The notes under the pieces: model-generated
Told to the model about the DNA's origin: nothing
Database searches by the model: none
What the model saw: the letters and a program-made list of their open reading frames with translations, nothing else
Made by a program: the position numbers and the translations under genes
Shown here: piece by piece, positions 56,597 through 64,000 of the stretch
How positions within the stretch are numbered: position 1 is the stretch's first letter
Layout of the letters: every line of letters starts with the position of its first letter
NCBI GenBank assembly: GCA_018398585.1
Contig: JAGTTD010000010.1
Location: 33,644,638 to 33,708,637 of the forward strand
DNA: 64,000 nucleotides
Source: Simmondsia chinensis
Lineage: Eukaryota; Streptophyta; Magnoliopsida; Caryophyllales; Simmondsiaceae
Direction of reading: 5' to 3'

Positions 56597-56868
56597 TACT
56601 TCGCTATAATTTTAACCATACAGTTTTGTAACAATTGTTTTAGCTTCTCCCAAAAACTGTAATAAACCGAGAAAAACACATTCTTTAATTTTTATTTTTG
56701 TTGGCACAACAAAGCCAACTTTTAATATGAAATCTTATTAGTAAATTATACTTATATTGTCATATTATATTCTATGTCCAAGTAATTGAATTTTACACTA
56801 CCAAAAGGTAAACACAAACTATCTATTGTATATTTGATCTACAAATTATGTATACCGATTCCTTTTTA

Positions 56869-57010
56869 TATACAACAACAACTCAGTGCCTGAAGGATTC
56901 CCATTGAGCCGGAGTCTGGAGGGGTAGAGTGAAATATACGCAACCTTATTCCTAAAAGTTGCTAACCGACAGGGAAGCAGTTTCCAAATAGCCCCAACTC
57001 TGAAAAGATT
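56869..57010 (-). mobile_element. Degraded RTE/SINE-like tail
   Basis: Minus strand: TTGGAAACTGCTTCCCTGTC, AAGGTTGCGTATATTTCAC, CACTGAGTTGTTGTTGTA. A diverged copy of the (TTG)n tail. Confidence 0.65.
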
Positions 57011-58096
57011 CCTTTTGTATAATTATTGAACTATGAATAAGTTGCTGGATCTTTATAACTATCATTTATATTTTTAAAATTAAATTATATATAAGAAAAA
57101 GGCTCTGTTTGATTCAGCGTGGACAAAATCCGATGCGATATGAACATGGCATGGTGATAGCAGGTGGAGTGGAGGGGGTTGAATTTGGGTTGACATATTT
57201 AACCCGTTTAGCCAATCCGGTAGAATTTGGGTTTTGGTTGGGTCAACCTGCTTTTAACACGTTTAATCCGCTTATATACAGTTATGATGTTAGGTTATTT
57301 GAATAGTACTCCACTACTATTCTATATATTTTTCTAGTATATGTCAGCATAAGATAATATGAACTACATTGGATTTTGTTAATTCGATACTTTATTTTGG
57401 CAATTATAAAGTATATTATCTATTTATTGCTAGTATTAATTATAAAGTATATCGTTATTATGTTTATAAATTGACAAATTAGCATTTAATTAATAAAAAG
57501 GTCACTCTTAATCAAACTGGTGGCCCGCAACTAGCCCGTCTATTAATTGGTAGGGATAAGGGTTAAGAGCTCACAACCCGTTTGATAAATAGTTCTTGTT
57601 TGGGTTTCGGCTGACCCCTTTTATAAAATCTCTTACTCAATATAAACATGAACATGCCACGACAGAACATATTTGACAACTCTGATTTGATTCCCCGTGA
57701 AGCGCTGCATATGTGTCGTAAGACTATTTTGAAAAAAAGAAAAAAGTAGTCAAAATATTTGCTAAATTTTGTCAAAATTTGTTTGTAAAAGTGATGTGAG
57801 TCGTAAAACGATTGTCATAGAGATCAATGTAGCAACATGCACAGATTCTTTATAGCAATATACAATTTCTTTTTTTGTTTTTATTTTATTTTATTTGATA
57901 GTCTGAGATTATTTTTTTTAAATAATTAGCGTGGACAATTCGAGATACAAAAATTAATATATCATGAAGAGACCCAAAAGGCCCACACGTAATACAGAAA
58001 AGAAAAATAATACGAAAGACCCATAAAAATTATATCTAAAAACCCAGTGCATCCGGAGAACAAAAATACATTAACTCTTACCACACCTTTAGTACC
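57011..58096. other. Unclassified AT-rich DNA
   Basis: 57087-57260 and 57510-57620 carry GGGTTGACATATTTAACCCG-like text seen in hAT MITEs. 57880-58090 is A-rich and LINE-UTR-like. No gene. Confidence 0.4.
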
Positions 58097-58104
58097 ACAC
58101 CAGA

Positions 58105-58644
58105 TAGGGGTGCACATCGGTTCAAGACCGGACCGGACCGAAGATCGAAGTACGTCAAATCATGAAACCGAGGACTGGACCGACCCGGTAAGAAACCGGT
58201 CCGGACCAATTTTTATCTAACAATTTCATTTATAAGAAGAAAAACGTTTTATATGAAAGTTAAAAATTAGAGAATAATGATAATAGCATAATTTATACTC
58301 TATATATGATTTAAGATTAGTCATACGAGATATTTATATAATTACTAAATAGTAAAAAAATAAATACTTAATTTTCTAAGATTTAATATTTTTATATGCA
58401 TACATTATATTAATTATATATTAAAATTATCTACCCAAAATATTTAATACGCAATTGATGTTGATCGGTCTTCGGTCCGGTCTTCCGGTTTTTCGGTCTT
58501 GGACCGGACCGAACCGAGGACCGATTAAGCACACATACTAGGATTGAGGACCGGACCGATATATGGTCAGTCCGGTCCAGTCCTTGACCGAAAAGGCCAG
58601 TTCGGTCCAGTCCACCGGTCCGAATTAATTTTTGTTCACTCCTG
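58105..58644. mobile_element. hAT-type MITE, CGGTCCGGTC family, copy B (540 bp)
   Basis: Inverted relative to copy A (40649-41171). Starts TAGGGGTGCACATCGG and ends TTTTTGTTCACTCCTG. Flanks ACACCAGA and ACCCCATA agree at 6 of 8 positions, so the duplication has decayed. Confidence 0.85.
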
Positions 58645-58801
58645 ACCCCATAAGTAAATAAACAAGTTTTAAAAGACATCATAACAACAAAAATTGAAGT
58701 GGAAAAAGAGAGGAAAAGAACCATATTATTTAAACATTATGCTTAAAAAAGGCGTATTAAACATAGAACTTTCTAGATACCAAATAATAACATTAAATAT
58801 T

Positions 58802-59331
58802 AGGTTATTTATATTTTAGTATCCGATATTTTTAAAAATAATAAAAAAGATCCCGACCTTTTTGAATTATTAAATAGACCCTAAGTGTTTATCATATTAA
58901 TAAAAATGACCCTGAGTTTTTATCACATTAATAAAAAAGCCTCTTTCCGATGTGATGATGTCAATTTTAATCGACAGAGCTGACATGATAGTTGTTTATT
59001 TTATTAATATTACATAAAATGACAAAAATACGCTTTTTATTTTGAAATAAATTAAGCGAAAATAGATAGTTTTTGCATAATATAATATCTCGAATTTCGT
59101 ACTTATAAACTAAAAATAAGGGTGTTGAAGTATACTTTAGGACATTTTATTGTTACCTTAATAAAAAGCAATTGTTACGTCAGCTGTATCGATAAGAAAT
59201 GACATTATCACGCTTGTGAGGGTCTTTTTTATTAATACGAGAAAACTTTATGGGTCTTTTTAATAATTCAAAAATATCAAAATTGTTTTTATTATTTTTT
59301 AAAAATATTAGGTATTAAAATATAAATAACC
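58802..59331. mobile_element. MULE-type MITE with about 50-bp TIRs (530 bp)
   Basis: Left AGGTTATTTATATTTTAGTA and inverted right AGGTTATTTATATTTTAATA are part of a terminal repeat of about 50 bp. The 9-bp duplication is TTAAATATT (58793-58801 and 59332-59340). A different interior from the 30571 family. Confidence 0.9.
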
Positions 59332-59340
59332 TTAAATATT

Positions 59341-59688
59341 TATCCCAAACTATAAATATATTATTTGATGGCAACTAATTTATGATAAACTATACACTAA
59401 CATATACTTCGCATATAGAAATATAATTTCAATAAGTCATGAATAATCTCTTAAGAAAGTAATACATTCATCGTTCATTAAAAATGGCATCTTTCAAATA
59501 ACTTGCAAATTTTTAGTTAGAAATTGAAGGAAATAAATAGTTAAATAAAAGTTATTTATTGATATTTAATACCCATAACATAAACTTGATAATTATTGAC
59601 TTCATTTGAGGGGTTGACCTGGCCGGACCCGAAAAATTATCGTTGGGGTCAAAGGTTTGATGACCTAAACCCGATATGATGTTAATAG
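59341..59688. other. Unclassified AT-rich DNA
   Basis: 59605-59680 (GACCTGGCCGGACCCG...) and 60150-60205 (GGGTTGGCCTGTC...) may be ends of a further MITE enclosing 59689-60125; not proven. Confidence 0.4.
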
Positions 59689-60125
59689 TATGAGTGTTTA
59701 CGAGCTCTAGCGAGCCGGCTCGTTATAAAGTTTGAAAAGCTCAGCTGGCTTTAAGCTCAAGCTTGTAGGCTCCCGAACCTAAGTGAGCTTTTTTATTACA
59801 ATATTTTTGCTTAAATATTATCAAATGAAGCAATATTGGAGCTTAAATAAGTTGAGCTCGAGCTTAAACAAGCCCAAACCAGCCTATATTTAGCTTAAAT
59901 GAGTCAAAATATTGCAATCTAATTTGAAAAGAAGCAAGCTAAGTGAACTTTCAAAGCCCGGCAAGTTTTGAGCCAAGTCCGAGCCAGAGCGGAAGGGGAG
60001 TAGAGGCTCCAAAGGAGAGAGGGGATCTCTGCCCTTATCGGTAATAGGTATGCCTTTAGAAAAGAAGCAAGACGTCAAGGCTCGCGCTTGGCTCAAATAC
60101 ACCCCTCGGTTCAAATACACCCTTA
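59689..60125. mobile_element. hAT-type MITE, GAGCTCG family (437 bp)
   Basis: Starts TATGAGTGTTTACGAGCTC and ends TTCAAATACACCCTTA, with flanks GTTAATAG and GTTAATGC (6 of 8). Contains an unrelated GAAGGGGAGTAGAGGCTCC block (59990-60075). Confidence 0.65.
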
Positions 60126-60133
60126 GTTAATGC

Positions 60134-61260
60134 GAATAACCTGAAAATTTTTGGATTGGATAGGGCTAGGTCGGGTTGGCCTGTCGGATTAACAGGCCTT
60201 ACCTGGTGCTGTATTGTATGGAGTTATAACCTTAAGGGTTCCATAAATAGTGTAGAGATTTATTTGAAGTCGTTCTAGTTGTTTTTGAGTGGTAAAATTT
60301 TAATAGGAGAACCGTTAAAAAACAAACAAAAATTAGAAGTAATTATCTGTGACACGTATACTAGAAAGACCATTTACTGAGGTTGAAAGAGCACAGAAAA
60401 TGGAGATATCCGAAAATTGTACCAAAAACAGAGAGGGGGGAGAGAAAAACTAGTATAATTATTTCAAATTAAAGACAAATAATTTGTTGAGATTTGTTTT
60501 TCGTATTTTTTGTAAATATTTTGTATTTTCGTATTTGTGTACATATTTACGCATTGTAATTAACTAGATTAATTAGCTAGATCTAGAACATTCTCCACCA
60601 ATCAGCCATTAAGGATCATTTAGTAAAATTTTTATTATTTGTAACTTGTCTATGAAGGTCATGAGTCATGACCTTTCATCTAGCTTAGAGATAGCATAAG
60701 TAAACTAGTTTGTTTCCAAGTTTAATCATCCAAGAGGAAAATATTTCACCATTCATTCTTAATACTTGTCCTCTAGTTTATTTTGAGTTCTTAAACTATT
60801 TTCAAGTATACCATTTAACATAATTAGCGAAAACTTTGCAGCAAAGTCTATGAAGAATTGATCTCGGAATTTAAAAAAAAAAAGGTGCTTGCAATTTTTA
60901 ATTATTGTTGTTCGTAATTCATTTACTTGAATTGAGCATTGTTTCGGAAAAAAAATTGAGCAGGTTTTTTTAAGGAAAAGTTGGATTCAAATTCTTGTTT
61001 CTGGGAAAAGGAAGAAGGATCAACTTATTACCGTTATTTCCACTTGCTCTTATCTGATCGCCTCCCCCTCTTTTTATAGTTGAAGGGGGTTTGCTTAATG
61101 TGGTTGATAAAGGTGTGTGGACGGTGTGCATTGGTTAGGTGAGTGGCGGCTTTCCCTTGCAGGAGAAGTAAGGCGCGCTGGGGGCTTGTGTACGTGGGTA
61201 AGGTAGGCGGGGTGGTGTGTTGCAAGGCAGGTGGATGGCATTGGCAGAGTGGAGTGTCGT
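60134..61260. other. Unclassified DNA
   Basis: No gene, TIR or LTR identified. 60655-60685 has a short AGGTCATGAGTCATGACCT palindrome. Confidence 0.45.
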
Positions 61261-61560
61261 GGCTAGACTAGAGTAGTACTGGATGGGTCCTGCCGCCAAA
61301 AGCATGCCGTGAAGTGTATGCTGCTAAGGTTCCACCCGTGGGCCTATTGTTAGGCGTGCCGCCAAGGGATTATTTGTGGGCATGCTGCTTGGTACGTCGC
61401 CAAGAGTGCGCCTTATGCCCTTTGGACAGGTATAGCGCCAACTGCATACTCGTTGCCCTATTTCCGAGCAACGACTTGGCAACCAGGTCTCCTTATTGGC
61501 GAGTATGCCGCCAAGGGCCTACCCGTCACTCCTTAGCCGGGAAGCAACAAAATCAATTCA
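61261..61560. repeat. GC-rich patch with iterated GCCGCCAAG phrases
   Basis: TGCCGCCAAAAG, TGCCGCCAAGGG, CGTCGCCAAGAG, TAGCGCCAACTG and TGCCGCCAAGGG recur at irregular spacing of 40-110 bp in an otherwise AT-rich interval. A 97-codon open frame (61314-61607) resembles nothing I know. Function unknown. Confidence 0.5.
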
Positions 61561-62184
61561 TTTCCTCAACAAGCATGAAGTTGGTTGAGTTATTTATATA
61601 TATGTAAACGGGTGTGTTGTCTTTATGATAAAGTGATTCCAAATGTTTTTTGTATTTCTATTTTTTGTAATTTTTTATGAATATATGATATTAATTGCAT
61701 CTCTCTTTTTGGGTTAAACTTCTTCCTATGCTTTTTTTTTTTTATAAATATAAAAATTATTTATTTATTTATTTTTTAAATTAGTATTAGCTGACTACTT
61801 CTTTTACAAATTAATATTTACACCTATTTATTTTTTCACTTATTAACATTTGTGTAGTATAAAGTTATCTTAAATTATAACCCAACCCGGCCAACCCGCA
61901 CTTGGTAATTTACGGTTAGGCTCAAGAATCATGTGACCCAAATCCAAAACGACCCAATCCCAAAGTGATTCTACTCTAATCCGATCTGACAAACCCAAAA
62001 CGATAAAACACATATTAAAAAGATTTATATAAATAAATTGATAAATATTAAAAACTAACAAATTATATAACTCCAATGCAAACAAAAAAATATGTTAAAA
62101 AAGGAGTAATGTTATTGCCATAGCAAAATTATAGTTTTCAAGACAATTTTGTTGTTTTCAACATTTGTAAGTCATATCTGATAA
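61561..62184. other. Unclassified AT-rich DNA
   Basis: 61880-62000 has AACCCAACCCGGCCAACCCG-like text suggestive of a MITE end. No gene. Confidence 0.4.
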
Positions 62185-62193
62185 TAACAATTT

Positions 62194-62579
62194 GGGTTAT
62201 TTATGCCAAAGGTCTCTGTACTTTGTCCATTATGTCAATTTGGTCATTGTATTTTTAATTGTGTCAATTTAGTTCCTGAACAATTCAAAATTGTGTCAAT
62301 AGTCATTTGGTCAAATTTAAGTTAAGTTAATGTCGTAATTTAGAACGGTAAAACTATGTTAGATGTAAGCAACTTATTATAAATTCAACCGTTTACACAA
62401 TTTAACCCAATTCATTACTGAACCATTAAAAATTTTATTAAAAACTTAACATAAAATTGTCTCTAATGACTAAATTGACACATTTTGAATTGTACAGGGA
62501 CTAAATTGATACAATTAAAGGTAGAAGAACTAAATTGATACAATAATTATAGTACAAGGACCTTTAGCGAAAATAACCC
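62194..62579. mobile_element. MULE-type MITE, copy 3 (386 bp), upstream of LEUNIG
   Basis: Starts GGGTTATTTATGCCAAAGG and ends CCTTTAGCGAAAATAACCC (good TIRs), with 9-bp duplication TAACAATTT (62185-62193 and 62580-62588). The interior matches copies at 30571 and 39198. About 475 bp from the LEUNIG ATG. Confidence 0.92.
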
Positions 62580-62588
62580 TAACAATTT

Positions 62589-63054
62589 TTATCCGACAAT
62601 AACAATAAAATAAAAGTGAACAAAAACAAGAAATCTCGGCCGACCACCTAGCTCTTCTTCATTCAACGGCGGAGAATGCTGGAAGTCAACGGACCACAGT
62701 AAGTCCAAATGAGTCCACACCTACACAATAATTTCTCTCCGCGTCACCTGTCTGTCTTCTACAGTCGACGCCTCCTCTGAAAATAGAATAACCCAAAAAA
62801 AATAAAAATAAAAACCTAAAAAAAATCAATCTCTTCCATCCATCTTCGCAGTAATATTACAGAACCATCTGTTTGAAGAACAAGATAAAAAACAGTGGGT
62901 ATTGTTATTATATAGTATTATTCTATATACAATACAATATGTATAATATTATTGCTTTATATAAATATATTATATAAATATTTTAAGTATAGATTCGCAT
63001 CTGACGTTTCGCTTCAGAGTCTTTGAGGTTATTGCGGAGTTTTTTTCTTCAATC
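62589..63054 (+). promoter_or_regulatory. Presumed promoter and 5' UTR of the LEUNIG-like gene
   Basis: The region after the MITE is pyrimidine-rich around 62720-62860 (CTTCTACAG, ATCAATCTCTTCCATCCATC), as in 5' UTRs. A possible small 5'-UTR intron uses CACAGTAAGT (62696-62705) and TTCTACAG (about 62757-62764), but is very short. An AT-rich stretch lies at 62905-62985. The transcription start cannot be fixed by eye. Confidence 0.45.
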
Positions 63055-63086
63055 ATGTCGCAGACCAACTGGGAAGCCGATAAAAT
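63055..63086 (+). CDS. LUG: LEUNIG-like transcriptional co-repressor, exon 1 (partial gene)
   Basis: ATG at 63055 gives MSQTNWEADK plus AT, the first two bases of a Met codon. It is followed at once by a consensus donor GTGAGT, so intron 1 is phase 2. Arabidopsis LEUNIG begins with these residues, and the next ones in the family open the LisH/LUFS dimerisation region. The homologue LUH starts slightly differently (MAQSNWEADK), which favours LUG. LEUNIG is a nuclear Groucho/TLE-type co-repressor: an N-terminal LUFS domain binds SEUSS, a Gln-rich middle and C-terminal WD40 repeats follow, and it acts in floral organ identity (AGAMOUS repression) and leaf and abiotic responses. Only this small exon is inside the window. 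Reading through the donor would hit TGA immediately, so splicing is required. The identification rests on about ten residues plus the donor. Confidence 0.8.
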
Positions 63087-64000
63087 GTGAGTTTTTTTTT
63101 TCTTTTATTTATTTATTTGTGTACTCTCTTTTTATCAACTGTTTTTGCCTTTAGAGTTTATGGTCTAATTGGGGATTTTTTGGACCAATTTGAAGGTTTA
63201 GGTATTTGGGTATGGATGATCTCGAGCTAAGATGTTGTTTTTTGAAATGGGTATATGAAAATTTTTTGTGGGTTTTGTGTATTCTGTGATTTTGAGTACT
63301 GGGTTTCGTTTTGGTTTGAACTTTTGATGTTTGTTTTGCTGTGATTGGGTAAGTTAGGGTTCTTGGAGTTTTTGGGTTGGGATTGGTTTTATTAATTATT
63401 ATTATTAGTTTTTTTATGTAGGAGTAAGAATACGTATATTTTACCGTCTCCATGCCTGAGGCACTGAGTGGTTGTTATTGTTGTATTTCCCTTGCGATGA
63501 ACGGATGAAAATTGCAAATTTAGCTCATGTATTATTGTTGACGAAGTTGGTGATTGATATAATAATTATCATTGCTGAAATGGTATTGTTTATTATGTAC
63601 TGAGTTCTGTTCTGGTTTTTCCTTTTGCTGTTGATTTTGCTGCGATTGGTTGAGTAAAGGTTCTTGGAGTCTTTTTGGTTGGGATTGGTTTTATTTATTA
63701 CTAGTTTTTTATGTCGGGGTAAGATTACGTACATCTTATCCTCCTTGACCCTGCCTTAGCAAGAGCCTCTGGGAGGTACTGGGGGGTTGTTATTGTTTTT
63801 CCCGTGCAATGAACATATGAAATTTGCAAATTTAACTCATGTATTATTGTTGACGAAGTAGGTAATTGATATAATAATTATCATTGCTGAAATGGTATTA
63901 TTTGTTCAGTACTGGGTCTTGTTCTGGTTTTTTCTATTGATGTTTATTTTGCTGTGATCGATTAAGTTAGGGTTCTTGGAGTTTTTGGGTTGGGATTGGT
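63087..64000 (+). other. LUG: LEUNIG intron 1 (5' part)
   Basis: Begins GTGAGTTTTTTTTTTC and is T-rich, as plant introns are. It continues beyond the window edge and holds a tandem repeat with embedded RTE-tail sequence (63265-64000). No acceptor assigned. Confidence 0.7.
63265..64000 (+). repeat. Tandem repeat of about 300 bp in LEUNIG intron 1, with RTE tail in each unit
   Basis: GGTTCTTGGAGTTTTTGGG...TTGGGATTGG recurs at about 63357, 63659 and 63970. TTGTTGACGAAGT(T/A)GGT recurs near 63535 and 63848. Units 1 and 2 each contain a GTAAGA(A/T)TACGTA...CACTGAG/TACTGGG...GGTTGTTATTGTT piece of the RTE tail (63420-63485 and 63712-63797). At least two full units and the start of a third. Confidence 0.85.

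Noticed and set aside
61314..61607. 97-codon ORF in GC-rich DNA
   Set aside because: No domain, signal peptide or codon evidence. GC-rich DNA yields longer chance frames. Kept only as an unexplained region.

Overview
This is a plant nuclear window, almost certainly from a dicot. It holds the ends of two host genes separated by about 62 kb of nested transposable elements. No intact autonomous element and no complete host gene is visible. The plant assignment rests on an LRR receptor-like kinase exon, a LEUNIG-type first exon, plant-type copia, gypsy, L1 and RTE remnants, and tRNA-iMet-primed TRIMs. The (TTG)n-tailed retro-tails look asterid-like, but I would not name a genus.

Host genes. At the left edge (1-1204, minus strand) is the 5' exon of an LRR-RLK of the At2g26730-like 'probable inactive kinase' type, open to the window edge. 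At the right edge, 63055-63086 (plus) encodes MSQTNWEADK followed by a GTGAGT splice donor, which is how LEUNIG begins. The rest to 64000 is intron 1. The two genes are divergently transcribed.

Layout. (1) 1.48-13.2 kb: a three-layer nest (Tourist-like element, Tourist-like element, RTE tail). A G29 homopolymer marks the start of a near-perfect 5.6-kb direct tandem duplication (1926-7541 and 7546-13161) that carries a dead L1-type LINE. (2) 12.7-20.4 kb: a hAT-type MITE, AT-rich MULE-like repeats with a nested solo LTR, an RTE tail with a 19-bp target-site duplication (TSD), a truncated copia 3' end, and copia LTRs that meet another LTR head-to-head at 20.42 kb. (3) 20.4-28.8 kb: a decayed plus-strand copia interrupted by a 3.2-kb hAT element (23767-26924) with a perfect 8-bp TSD and a transposase with several stops. 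(4) 29-31.6 kb: a foldback repeat carrying a TRIM, a Tourist MITE and a MULE MITE. (5) 31.8-34.5 kb: an internally deleted RTE LINE with its (TTG)n 3' end, and a hAT MITE containing an antisense 18S rRNA fragment joined to an RTE tail. (6) 34.8-44.2 kb: Tourist, TRIM, MULE and hAT miniature elements and L1 3' ends. (7) 44285-49551: a nearly complete minus-strand Ty1/copia (Ale/Retrofit-like) with 155/166-bp LTRs and TSD ACCAT, inactivated by stops, frameshifts and a mutated YVDD motif. (8) 49.6-62.6 kb: hAT and MULE MITEs, TRIM parts, a 1477-bp gypsy-type solo LTR (TSD CCTTC), a tRNA-derived SINE and RTE tails, ending with a MULE MITE about 475 bp upstream of the LEUNIG start codon.

I found no convincing undescribed functional system. 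The most unusual items are the antisense 18S/RTE chimera, the duplication that starts at a G29 tract, the head-to-head LTR palindrome, the RTE-tail-containing tandem repeat in LEUNIG intron 1, and an unclassified GC-rich patch near 61.3 kb. All calls come from reading the sequence. Family names rest on motif recognition and TSD/TIR structure, with no database search.
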